DNA of 64,000 bases, from NCBI RefSeq assembly GCF_050789285.1, contig NZ_JBOUVX010000002.1, forward strand, positions 1,234,483 to 1,298,482. The letters run 5' to 3'. The notes below the pieces were generated by a model. That model made no database searches. It was given only the letters and a program-made list of their open reading frames with translations, and was not told the origin of the DNA. This DNA comes from CAVPWP01 sp050789285 (GTDB taxonomy: Bacteria > Pseudomonadota > Alphaproteobacteria > Rhodobacterales > Rhodobacteraceae). The translations under genes and the position numbers were made by a program. Of the stretch, positions 44,839-54,192 are shown piece after piece; the first letter of the stretch is position 1, and every line of letters starts with the position of its first letter.

Positions 44839-45281
44839 GGGGCCATCTGGCGCTTCTGGTGGCACTGCTGGCGGCCCCCCTGGCCGCGGCCCAAAGTCCC
44901 GACGTCCCCGACGCCATCGAAGCTGTGCCGCTGGACGACCCGTCCCTTCGGCCGCTTCCTCCAGAAGCCCGCGACCGGGATATCGTGGAAGTGGCCGCCG
45001 GCGCCGTCCTGCGTGCGCTCGACAAGGTTTCAGGCGAGGTGGTCGAGCTTTACGTGCCTTCGGGCGAGACCAAGGACTTCGGCTTGATCAGCATATCGGT
45101 GGGCGAATGCCGATTTCCACGTGGCAACCCGGCGGGCGACGCCTACGCCTGGGTCGAGGTGCGCACGCCCGCGCGGGGCACCACGGATTTCCAGGGCTGG
45201 ATGATCGCCTCCAGCCCCGCGCTCAACGCGCTTGACCACGCGCGCTATGACGTGTGGGTCATGCGCTGCATCAGCGCCTGA
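44835..45281 (+). CDS. DUF2155 secreted protein
   Basis: 148 residues with a signal peptide (MRGHLALLVALLAAPLAAAQ). The conserved block AVLRALDKVSGEVVELYVPS, GLISISVGECRFPRGNPAGD and DFQGWMIASSPALNALDHAR with a final YDVWVMRCIS is DUF2155. Two Cys (ECRF and MRCI) may form a disulfide. Periplasmic, function unknown; adjacency to mlaD suggests an envelope role. Its 3' end overlaps the convergent aat gene by 37 bases. Confidence 0.9.
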   Translation: MRGHLALLVALLAAPLAAAQSPDVPDAIEAVPLDDPSLRPLPPEARDRDIVEVAAGAVLRALDKVSGEVVELYVPSGETKDFGLISISVGECRFPRGNPAGDAYAWVEVRTPARGTTDFQGWMIASSPALNALDHARYDVWVMRCISA

Positions 45282-45889
45282 GGTGCAGGCAACGGCCCGG
45301 GGGCGTCGAAGTCGGCTCGGATCTTCAGCGCCTCGCTCAGGCGCCGGTGGTAGTCGTCCCGTGAAATCTCGACCGCGCCAAGGCTGGCAAGATGCGGCGT
45401 GATGAACTGCGTGTCGAACAGCGTGAAGCCCGCATTGCGCAGCCGGTCCACTAAGTAGCACAGCCCAACCTTCGAGGCGTCGGTTTCGCGCGAGAACATG
45501 CTTTCGCCGAAGAAGGCGCCGCCGATGGCGACGCCGTAGACGCCGCCGACCAGCCGTCCCCCGTTCCAGACCTCGATCGAATGCGCCCGCCCCATCGCGA
45601 AGAGCCGGATGTAAAGCGCCTCGATCCGGTGGCTGATCCAGGTTTCGGGACGGGCCGAACACAGCCGGACCACGTCGGCGAAGGCGCGGTCCAGCGTCAC
45701 CTTGAAGGTCCCGTCCAGAATCCGCCGCTTCAGCGACCGTGAGACGTGGAAGCCCGTCAGAGGGAAGATTCCGCGCGAACGGGGGTCGACCCAGAAGATG
45801 TCGGGATCATCGCGCGCGTCGGCCATGGGAAAGACGCCGGCCGCATAAGCCTGCAGAAGCAGTTCGGGGGTCAGCCCATCCGACGCCAT
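45245..45889 (-). CDS. aat: Leucyl/phenylalanyl-tRNA--protein transferase
   Basis: 214 residues: LTPELLLQAYAAGVFPMADA, FWVDPRSRGIFPLTGFHVSR, RLCSARPETWISHRIEALYI, HSIEVWNGGRLVGGVYGVAI and GAFFGESMFSRETDASKVGL are hallmarks of Aat, which adds Leu or Phe to proteins with N-terminal Arg or Lys to make N-degrons. It lies downstream of accB-accC on the same strand, 92 bases after accC. ClpXP is encoded nearby, but N-end rule turnover uses ClpAP/ClpS, not present here. Confidence 0.95.
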   Translation of the reverse strand: MASDGLTPELLLQAYAAGVFPMADARDDPDIFWVDPRSRGIFPLTGFHVSRSLKRRILDGTFKVTLDRAFADVVRLCSARPETWISHRIEALYIRLFAMGRAHSIEVWNGGRLVGGVYGVAIGGAFFGESMFSRETDASKVGLCYLVDRLRNAGFTLFDTQFITPHLASLGAVEISRDDYHRRLSEALKIRADFDAPGPLPAPQALMQRMTHTS

Positions 45890-45981
45890 GACCGCAACAC
45901 GCCTTCCACGTCACACCCGATGCCGCCGACGATAAGGCCCGGGCGTCGCCCGGCTCAACCCTCGCAGGAAGCGACCTTGCG

Positions 45982-47331
45982 TCACCCTTCTCCGTGGGCG
46001 CCCAGCCAGGTCTCGAGCCAGTGAATGTCGTAGTCGCCGGTCAGGATCTCGGGCGCGTCGAGCAGTTCGTGAAACAGCGGCACGGTCGTATCGATTCCAT
46101 CCACGATCAACTCGCCAAGCGCCCGCTTGAGCCGCGCCAGCGCCTCGGGCCGGTCGCGGCCATGGACGATCAGCTTGCCGATCAGGCTGTCGTAGTAGGG
46201 CGGGATGGAATAGCCGGTGTAAAGCGCGGAATCCACCCGCACGCCAAGCCCGCCGGGCGCGTGATATTGCGTGACCTTTCCCGGCGAGGGCGTGAACTTT
46301 GGCAGTTTCTCGGCGTTGATGCGGATCTCGATCGCGTGGCCGCCGACCTTCAGGTCTTCCTGCCGGAAGGACATCGGCAGCCCGGCGGCGACGCGGATCT
46401 GTTCGCGCACCAGATCGACGCCGAACACGGCTTCGGTCACCGGATGCTCGACCTGCAGGCGGGTGTTCATCTCGATGAAATAGAATTCGCCGTCCTCGTA
46501 GAGGAATTCGATGGTTCCCGCCCCGCTGTAGCCGATGGCGGCAACGGCGTCGGCGCAGACCTTGCCGATGCGTGCACGGGTCTCAGCGTCGATGGCCGGT
46601 CCGGGGGCCTCTTCGAAGACCTTCTGGTGGCGCCGCTGAAGCGAACAGTCCCGTTCGCCCAGATGCACGGCCTTGCCCTTGCCATCGCCGAAAACCTGAA
46701 CTTCGATGTGGCGCGGCTTGCCGAGGTATTTCTCGATATAGACTTCGTCGTTGCCGAAGGCGGCCTTGGCCTCGGCCCGGGCCGTGCGGAAGGCGGATTC
46801 CATCTCGGCGGCCGATTTCGCAAGCTTCATGCCGCGCCCGCCGCCGCCGGCGGTGGCCTTCACGATCACCGGATACCCGAATTCTTCGCCGATCTTCCTG
46901 GCGGCCTCGACGTCGGGCACGCCGCCATCTGAGCCGGGCACGACCGGCACGCCAAGCTTCTTCATCGTCTCTTTGGCGGTGATCTTGTCGCCCATGATCC
47001 GGATATGCTCGGCCGTGGGTCCGATGAAGGTGATCTCGTGATCCTCGACGATCTGCACGAAGGCGGCGTTCTCGGACAGGAATCCGTATCCCGGATGGAT
47101 CGCCTGCGCCCCGGTGATCTCGCAGGCCGAGATGATGGCCGGCACCGACAGATAGCTTTGCGGGCCGGGCGGCGGACCGATGCAGACGGATTCGTCCGCC
47201 ATGCGGACATGCATGGCATCGGCGTCGGCGGTGGAATGCACCGCGACGGACCGGATGCCCATCTCGCGGCAGGCGCGGATCACGCGAAGCGCGATCTCGC
47301 CGCGGTTGGCGATCAGGATCTTGTCGAACAT
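45982..47331 (-). CDS. accC: Acetyl-CoA carboxylase biotin carboxylase subunit
   Basis: 449 residues, stand-alone biotin carboxylase. MFDKILIANRGEIALRVIRA starts the preATP-grasp domain; KATAGGGGRGMKLA is the ATP loop, ERDCSLQRRHQKVFEEAPGP and EMNTRLQVEHPVTEAVFGVD the catalytic region. It carboxylates biotin on AccB for malonyl-CoA synthesis. AAGG before the ATG overlaps the AccB stop region; the gap is 9 bases. It is a paralogue of the N-terminal half of PccA at the left end of the window. Confidence 0.96.
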   Translation of the reverse strand: MFDKILIANRGEIALRVIRACREMGIRSVAVHSTADADAMHVRMADESVCIGPPPGPQSYLSVPAIISACEITGAQAIHPGYGFLSENAAFVQIVEDHEITFIGPTAEHIRIMGDKITAKETMKKLGVPVVPGSDGGVPDVEAARKIGEEFGYPVIVKATAGGGGRGMKLAKSAAEMESAFRTARAEAKAAFGNDEVYIEKYLGKPRHIEVQVFGDGKGKAVHLGERDCSLQRRHQKVFEEAPGPAIDAETRARIGKVCADAVAAIGYSGAGTIEFLYEDGEFYFIEMNTRLQVEHPVTEAVFGVDLVREQIRVAAGLPMSFRQEDLKVGGHAIEIRINAEKLPKFTPSPGKVTQYHAPGGLGVRVDSALYTGYSIPPYYDSLIGKLIVHGRDRPEALARLKRALGELIVDGIDTTVPLFHELLDAPEILTGDYDIHWLETWLGAHGEG

Positions 47332-47340
47332 CGCCCGGCC

Positions 47341-47832
47341 TTACTCGACGATCATGAGTGGCGCGCCGTATTCGACCGGGGCACCATCTTCGACCAGGAC
47401 ACGCTTCACGATCCCGGCCTTGGGCGAGGGGATGTGGTTCATCGTCTTCATCGCCTCGACGATGAGAAGGGTCTGCCCCTCGGACACGCGGTCGCCGACA
47501 TTGACGAAGGCCGCCGCCCCCGGCTCGGGCGAGAGATAGGCCGTGCCCACCATGGGCGAGGTCACCGCCCCTGGCAGCGAAGCGGGATCGCCCGCGGCCT
47601 CGGCCGCGGCGGCGGGCGCGGCGGACGAAGGCGCAATCTGCGGGGCGTGATACGCCTGTGCCGGCGGCGCGTATTCGGCGATCACGGTCTTCGCCCGGCT
47701 GACGCGGACATTCAGACTGCCTTCCTCACCGTATTCGCGCTTCACCTGAAGCTCGGTCAGGTCGTTCTTCGCCAGCACTTCGGCAAGCGCCTGGATGAAG
47801 GCAACGTCGGCATCATGGGGGTGTTTCGTCAT
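47341..47832 (-). CDS. accB: Acetyl-CoA carboxylase biotin carboxyl carrier protein
   Basis: 163 residues. The N-terminal helical part (ADVAFIQALAEVLAKNDLTE) is followed by a Pro/Ala-rich linker (about 60-85) and a biotinyl domain with acceptor Lys129 in VEAMKTMNHIPSP. The MKTM form, rather than MKMM, is common in alphaproteobacterial AccB. GAGGA lies upstream of the ATG. It starts the accB-accC-aat transcript. Confidence 0.96.
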   Translation of the reverse strand: MTKHPHDADVAFIQALAEVLAKNDLTELQVKREYGEEGSLNVRVSRAKTVIAEYAPPAQAYHAPQIAPSSAAPAAAAEAAGDPASLPGAVTSPMVGTAYLSPEPGAAAFVNVGDRVSEGQTLLIVEAMKTMNHIPSPKAGIVKRVLVEDGAPVEYGAPLMIVE

Positions 47833-47931
47833 GCTTGTCCTCGACAGGGTCGGTTGACCGTCCTCATTATCCGGGCCGCTTATACGCCAGGGGGCGGGGG
47901 GTGAAAAGCGCTCGTAGGGGGCAGGCGGCGT

Positions 47932-49575
<1,644 letters not shown>

Positions 49576-49721
49576 CTGTCGCCCTCATGACGTCCGGCGG
49601 TCCGCCCGCCGCCGGTTGCCCAAAGGTGTAGGACATGACGGGCGAAGGTTCCACCCGCATCGTTCGTGATGCCTTATTGTGCTAGGCGGTGCGGGCGGCC
49701 CCGGCCTGCCGCGACCCTGTT

Positions 49722-49739
49722 TTTTACCAGTTGATAAAA
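49722..49739. promoter_or_regulatory. Probable RutR operator before preT
   Basis: TTTTACCA-GT-TGATAAAA: two 8-base arms matching at 7 of 8 positions around a 2-base spacer, 45 bases before the preT ATG. Spacing and the ACCA-N2-TG centre agree with the RutR site type (TGACCA-N2-TGGTCA) seen perfectly near rutR itself. It overlaps TTGATA, which could be a -35 element. Confidence 0.55.
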
Positions 49740-49784
49740 TTCCGGGTTGTGGCAGAGTTTCCGCCAAAGAACAGGGAGACAACG

Positions 49785-51122
49785 ATGCCCAACAGCCAGA
49801 TGACCCCCGGCGTGGTCGCCGGGCGTCTTCCCGCCGACGCCTATTGCGAGAACTTCGCCGACGTGCAGCCGCCGCTTGGGCCGCACGAGGCGGCGGTCGC
49901 GGCGGACCGGTGCTATTTCTGCCATGATGCGCCCTGCATCACGGCCTGTCCGACCTCGATCGATATCCCGCTGTTCATCCGTCAGATCGCCACAGGCACG
50001 CCCGAGGCCGCGGCACGGACGATCTTCGAGCAGAACATCCTGGGCGGCATGTGCGCCCGCGTCTGCCCGACCGAGACCCTGTGCGAGGAAGCCTGCGTGC
50101 GCGAGGCGGCCGAGGGCAAGCCGGTCGAGATCGGTCGGCTTCAGCGTTTCGCCACCGACACGTTGATGGCCGCGGACGTTCATCCCTTCACGCGCGCCGC
50201 GCCGACCGGCAAGCGGATCGCGGTCGTGGGGGCGGGGCCCGCGGGCCTTGCCTGCGCGCACAGGCTGGCGATGAAGGGGCACGAGGTCGCCATCTTCGAC
50301 GCGCAGGCCAAGCCCGGCGGATTGAACGAATACGGCATCGCCAGCTACAAGACGGTGGGTGGGTTCGCCCAGGCCGAGGTCGACTGGCTGCTGAAGATCG
50401 GCGGCATCACGGTCGAGACCGGAAAGGCGCTGGGCAAGGGGCTGACGCTTGACGGACTTGCCGCCGACTTCGACGCGGTCTTCCTTGCCATCGGCCTGAA
50501 GGGCGTCAACGCGCTTCGCGCCGCGGGCGAGGACCGCGACGGCGTGCGGGACGCGGTCGATTTCATCGCCGACCTGCGGCAGGCCACCGACGTGGCGACG
50601 ATTCCCGTGGGACGCAACGTGGTGGTCATCGGCGGCGGCATGACCGCGGTCGACGCCGCGGTGCAGTCGAAGCTTCTGGGCGCGGAAAGCGTCACCATCG
50701 TCTACCGGCGCGGCCGCGAAAAGATGAGCGCCAGCACGTACGAACAGGAACATGCAACCGCGCGCGGGGTCCGCATCCTTCACAACGCGCGCCCCGTCGC
50801 GGTGCATGGCAACGGCCGCGCCGCCGAGGTCGAGTTCGAATACACCCGCGAAGGCCCGGGCGGCCTCGAGGGCACGGGCGAGACGTTCCGCCTGCCCGCC
50901 GACCAGGTTTTCAAGGCCATCGGCCAGACGCTTGACGGCGCGCCGGCCGGGCTGAAGCTCGACGGCGGCAAGATTGCCGTTACCGGCGCGGGCCGCACCT
51001 CGGTTCCGGGGGTCTGGGCCGGGGGCGACTGCGCCGCCGGCGGCGAGGACCTGACCGTGACTGCGGTCGCCGAAGGGCGCGACGCCGCCGAGGACATTCA
51101 CGCAACGCTGATGGGAGTCTGA
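49785..51122 (+). CDS. preT: NAD-dependent dihydropyrimidine dehydrogenase subunit PreT
   Basis: 445 residues. With PreA it reduces uracil or thymine to the 5,6-dihydro compounds. The N-terminal Fe-S region has Cys43, Cys46, Cys51, Cys55 (CYFCHDAPCITACP) and a second group in GGMCARVCPTETLCEEAC. FAD binding is at RIAVVGAGPAGLACAHRL (about 145-160) and NAD(H) binding at NVVVIGGGMTAVDAA (about 280-295); the C-terminal VWAGGDCAAGGEDLT closes the GltD-like fold. Start at MPNSQM, preceded by AGGGAG; a longer frame has no SD. Four bases separate it from preA. Confidence 0.95.
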   Translation: MPNSQMTPGVVAGRLPADAYCENFADVQPPLGPHEAAVAADRCYFCHDAPCITACPTSIDIPLFIRQIATGTPEAAARTIFEQNILGGMCARVCPTETLCEEACVREAAEGKPVEIGRLQRFATDTLMAADVHPFTRAAPTGKRIAVVGAGPAGLACAHRLAMKGHEVAIFDAQAKPGGLNEYGIASYKTVGGFAQAEVDWLLKIGGITVETGKALGKGLTLDGLAADFDAVFLAIGLKGVNALRAAGEDRDGVRDAVDFIADLRQATDVATIPVGRNVVVIGGGMTAVDAAVQSKLLGAESVTIVYRRGREKMSASTYEQEHATARGVRILHNARPVAVHGNGRAAEVEFEYTREGPGGLEGTGETFRLPADQVFKAIGQTLDGAPAGLKLDGGKIAVTGAGRTSVPGVWAGGDCAAGGEDLTVTAVAEGRDAAEDIHATLMGV

Positions 51123-51125
51123 GCC

Positions 51126-52430
51126 ATGGCCAACCTCGCGACCGACTTCGTGGGCATCAAGAGCCCTAACCCCTTCTGGCTGGCCTCGGCGCCGCCGACC
51201 GACAAGGAATACAACGTCCGCCGCGCCTTCGAGGCCGGCTGGGGCGGCGTCGTCTGGAAGACCCTGGGCGAGGACGGCCCGCCGATCGTCAACGTCAACG
51301 GCCCGCGCTATGGCGCGATCTGGGGCGCCGACCGGCGGCTTCTGGGCCTCAACAACATCGAACTCATCACCGACCGGCCGCTCGAGGTGAACCTGCGCGA
51401 GATCAAGACCGTCAAGCGCGACTATCCCGATCGCGCGATGGTGGTCAGCCTGATGGTGCCCTGCGAAGAGCACGCCTGGAAGGCGATCCTTCCGCTGGTC
51501 GAGGAGACGGGCGCGGACGGGATCGAGCTCAACTTCGGCTGCCCACACGGCATGAGCGAGCGCGGCATGGGATCGGCTGTGGGCCAGGTTCCCGAGTACA
51601 TCGAGATGGTGACACGCTGGTGCAAGCAGACCACGCGGATGCCGGTGATCGTCAAGCTGACGCCGAACATCACCGACATCCGCTATCCCGCCCGCGCGGC
51701 CAAGGCGGGGGGCGCGGACGCGGTGAGCCTGATCAACACCGTCTCGTCGATCACCGCCGTCAACCTCGACACGATGAGCCCCGAGCCGTCGATCGACGGG
51801 CGCGGCAGCCACGGGGGCTATTGCGGCCCGGCGGTCAAGCCGATCGCGCTGAACATGGTCGCCGAGATCGCCCGCGACGCCGAGACGCGCGGTCTGCCGA
51901 TTTCGGGCATCGGCGGGGTCACGACCTGGCGCGACGCGGCCGAATTCCTGGCGCTGGGCGCGGGCAACGTGCAGGTCTGCACCGCGGCCATGACCTATGG
52001 CTTCAAGATCGTGCAGGAAATGATCTCGGGCCTGTCGCAGTGGATGGACGAGAAAGGCTATGCCTCGGTCGCCGAGGTGTCGGGGCGCGCGGTGCCGAAC
52101 GTCACCGACTGGCAATTCCTCAACCTCAACTACGTGACCAAGGCGCGCATCGACCAGGATCTCTGCATCAAGTGCGGCCGCTGCTACGCTGCCTGCGAGG
52201 ATACCAGCCACCAGGCCATCGCGATGAAGCCCGGCCGCGTCTTCGAGGTGATCGACGAGGAATGCGTGGCCTGCAACCTTTGCGTCAACGTCTGCCCGGT
52301 CGAGGACTGCATCACCATGGAGCGCCTTGCACCGGGAACGGTCGATCCGCGCACCGGCAAGGTGGTCGAGGAGGACTACGGGAACTGGACGATGCACCCC
52401 AACAACCCGGCCGCGCGCGCGGCAGAGTAG
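51126..52430 (+). CDS. preA: NAD-dependent dihydropyrimidine dehydrogenase subunit PreA
   Basis: 434 residues. A DHODH-like FMN barrel (about 1-330) has GIKSPNPFWLASAPPTD, ELNFGCPHGMSERGMGSAVG, KLTPNITDIRYPARAAK, INTVSSITAVNLDTM and ISGIGGVTTWRDAAEFLALG. A C-terminal two-[4Fe-4S] ferredoxin domain follows (DLCIKCGRCYAACE and ECVACNLCVNVCPVEDC). It carries the pyrimidine-reducing site. GGGAG lies before the ATG. It forms the catalytic complex with PreT, and with dihydropyrimidinase and the amidohydrolase downstream completes the reductive route to beta-alanine. Confidence 0.95.
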   Translation: MANLATDFVGIKSPNPFWLASAPPTDKEYNVRRAFEAGWGGVVWKTLGEDGPPIVNVNGPRYGAIWGADRRLLGLNNIELITDRPLEVNLREIKTVKRDYPDRAMVVSLMVPCEEHAWKAILPLVEETGADGIELNFGCPHGMSERGMGSAVGQVPEYIEMVTRWCKQTTRMPVIVKLTPNITDIRYPARAAKAGGADAVSLINTVSSITAVNLDTMSPEPSIDGRGSHGGYCGPAVKPIALNMVAEIARDAETRGLPISGIGGVTTWRDAAEFLALGAGNVQVCTAAMTYGFKIVQEMISGLSQWMDEKGYASVAEVSGRAVPNVTDWQFLNLNYVTKARIDQDLCIKCGRCYAACEDTSHQAIAMKPGRVFEVIDEECVACNLCVNVCPVEDCITMERLAPGTVDPRTGKVVEEDYGNWTMHPNNPAARAAE

Positions 52431-52462
52431 GGGGCCATCCCGGCGCCGCCCGGCAAGCGTCA

Positions 52463-53269
52463 CTAGCGCAGGACGTCGACCGTCGCTGTATCATAGGGCG
52501 CGTCCATCCGGCGCAGGCTTGTGAACTCGACCTCGGCCCGTTCCTCGGCGCTGGGCGGCACCTCGGGGCGCGCGCTTTCGGCGACCAGTTGGCGAATGGC
52601 CGCCCTCAGCGGGTCATCGTCGGGCGGCGTGTTGGACGCGGGATCCACCGGTGTATCGCTTGTTTCATCGGGTTGCCCGCCTGCGGTCCCGACCGCCGCC
52701 GAAGACGGCCGGATCGACGGTGCCAGCCCGTCCACTTCCACCGCGCCACCACGCACCGGGCCGGACACCGCAGCCTCTGGCGTGGGCGCGGGCGGTTCGG
52801 GGGCCGAGATCGTCGAGGGGGACGAGTCCGGGGCGGCCGTCTCGGCGCGCTGGGCGTCGAGAAGACTGCGCCGGAACGCCGGTGGTGGTCCGGCTGTGGC
52901 ATCAACCGGGGCATCAACCGGGGCGTCGCGGGGCGCGTCTCCGGCATCGCCCTTTCCCGCGTTTTCGGTCCCGCTTTTCCCCGCCGGTGGGAAGGGCATC
53001 GGCGTGAACCGGGTGCCGAAGACCGCTGCTTCGGCGCGCGGTCCCGGCCCCATGCCTTCGCGCCGGTCCTCTTGCGGCAGCGCCGCCGCCGTCGCGGGCT
53101 GGGGCGGAGGATCGACCCTCTCGGCAGCTTCCGGCCGGGTGCCTGCCGCTCCAGCCTCGCCTGGGGAGGCGCTGCGCGGGTCCTGGCCCGGCTGTCCGCC
53201 GCGCGGCGAGTGGGCGGTCACGCTGCTTCCTCCCGGTCCATAGGGGTTCATGGCGACATTCGAGAACAT
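52463..53269 (-). CDS. Low-complexity Pro/Ala-rich hypothetical protein
   Basis: 268 residues, rich in Pro, Ala, Gly, Asp and Ser, with the short repeat DAPVDAPVDA; no signal peptide and no membrane segment. Most of it should be disordered; only a C-terminal stretch (PLRAAIRQLVAESARP, EERAEVEFTSLRRMD) could fold as helix. AAGGAG six bases before the ATG supports translation in this frame, and I prefer it to the long plus-strand frame opposite, which has no SD. I do not recognise a family; it may be a scaffold or linker-like protein. It sits between preA and rutR but is convergent with preA. Confidence 0.55.
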   Translation of the reverse strand: MFSNVAMNPYGPGGSSVTAHSPRGGQPGQDPRSASPGEAGAAGTRPEAAERVDPPPQPATAAALPQEDRREGMGPGPRAEAAVFGTRFTPMPFPPAGKSGTENAGKGDAGDAPRDAPVDAPVDATAGPPPAFRRSLLDAQRAETAAPDSSPSTISAPEPPAPTPEAAVSGPVRGGAVEVDGLAPSIRPSSAAVGTAGGQPDETSDTPVDPASNTPPDDDPLRAAIRQLVAESARPEVPPSAEERAEVEFTSLRRMDAPYDTATVDVLR

Positions 53270-53359
53270 GCCCGGCTCCTTGGCGAAGCCCCCACGCCGT
53301 CAGGCTAGAAACCCGGCCTTACCCGAAGGTAAACGACCGCCGGGAATTCTTCACCAAGG

Positions 53360-53983
53360 TTAACGCGGGTCGAGCGCGCGCCGGAACAGTTCCGTCAGAA
53401 AGGCCTCGGCGCCGGCGAAATGCCCGTCGCCGTCCGGGGCAAGGATGGCCCGGACCTGCACGTCGAAATCGGCGTAGTGCTGGGTCGTCGCCCAGATCGA
53501 GAAGATCAGGTGGTGCGGATCGAGCGGCGCAAGCCGCCCCGCGTCGATCCAGGCCCGGATCATCGCGGCCTTCTCGTCGACCAGCCGGCGCAGCGGCCCC
53601 TCGATTTCGGGCAGCATGTGGGGGGCGCCCTGCACGATCTCGTTGGCGAAAAGACGGCTTTCGCGAGGATAGGCCCGCGCCATTTCGAGCTTGCGCCGCA
53701 CGTATCCCAGGATCTCGTCGACCGGATCGCCTTCGGGATCAAGCGCACGCAGCGGATCGAGCCAGGTGTCGAGCAGATGGGTCAGAAGCGCCGTGTGGAT
53801 CGCCTCCTTCGAGGCGAAGTAGTAAAGCAGGTTGGGCTTCGACAGTCCCGCCACCTCGGCGATCCGGTCGAGCGTCGCGCCCCGGAACCCGGTGGCCGAA
53901 AACACCTCGAGCGCGGCGTCGAGGATCGCTTCGGTGTTGCGTTTCTGGATGCGGGTGCGGGGCCGGGGCACTTGGATCGTCAT
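53360..53983 (-). CDS. rutR: TetR-family pyrimidine regulator RutR
   Basis: 207 residues. The N-terminal TetR HTH (AILDAALEVFSATGFRGATL...GLSKPNLLYYFASKEAIHTA, about 18-60) is followed by a ligand domain close to E. coli RutR in pattern: WLDPLRALDPEGDP, KLEMARAYPRESRLFANEI, LRRLVDEKAAMIRAWIDAGR, LDPHHLIFSIWATTQHYADF. In E. coli it binds uracil or thymine and releases the rut promoter. Here there are no rut genes; the neighbours are the reductive pathway. Start set at MTIQVPRPRT. The frame is open further upstream, into the operator region. Confidence 0.92.
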   Translation of the reverse strand: MTIQVPRPRTRIQKRNTEAILDAALEVFSATGFRGATLDRIAEVAGLSKPNLLYYFASKEAIHTALLTHLLDTWLDPLRALDPEGDPVDEILGYVRRKLEMARAYPRESRLFANEIVQGAPHMLPEIEGPLRRLVDEKAAMIRAWIDAGRLAPLDPHHLIFSIWATTQHYADFDVQVRAILAPDGDGHFAGAEAFLTELFRRALDPR

Positions 53984-54088
53984 GGCGTCTGGGCGGTCCT
54001 GGCGTCTTCTCCGGGTCTGGTCCGGGGTCTGGTCCGGGCTCGTCCCGGCGGTTCGGCAGAGCGCCGCCACGGCACGGGTCCGCGCCGC

Positions 54089-54116
54089 TTGACTGCCCCA
54101 TTCGCTCTGCTAGCGT
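54089..54116 (+). promoter_or_regulatory. Candidate sigma-70-type promoter for the aminotransferase gene
   Basis: TTGACT (54089-54094) and TAGCGT (54111-54116) with a 16-base spacer, 77 bases before the ATG. The RutR-type palindrome begins 6 bases after the -10, at the expected start site, so bound repressor would block initiation. Confidence 0.5.
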
Positions 54117-54121
54117 GATCC

Positions 54122-54135
54122 TGACCAACTGGTCA
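54122..54135. promoter_or_regulatory. RutR operator, perfect TGACCA-N2-TGGTCA
   Basis: A perfect 6-2-6 palindrome with AC between the arms. It matches the known E. coli RutR consensus core TTGACCANNTGGTCAA except for one outer base. It lies between divergent rutR and the aminotransferase gene, so it can control both. Confidence 0.82.
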
Positions 54136-54192
54136 AACCCTTTGCGCAAGGCGCCCGATCGGCGGCGCCCCAAAATCACAAGGAGCCGGGCC

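Noticed and set aside
52521..53243. Plus-strand frame of 240 codons (Ser/Gly/Ala-rich) opposite the low-complexity hypothetical gene
   Set aside because: Lacks an SD, whereas the minus-strand frame has AAGGAG at good spacing. Both are low complexity, so some doubt remains.
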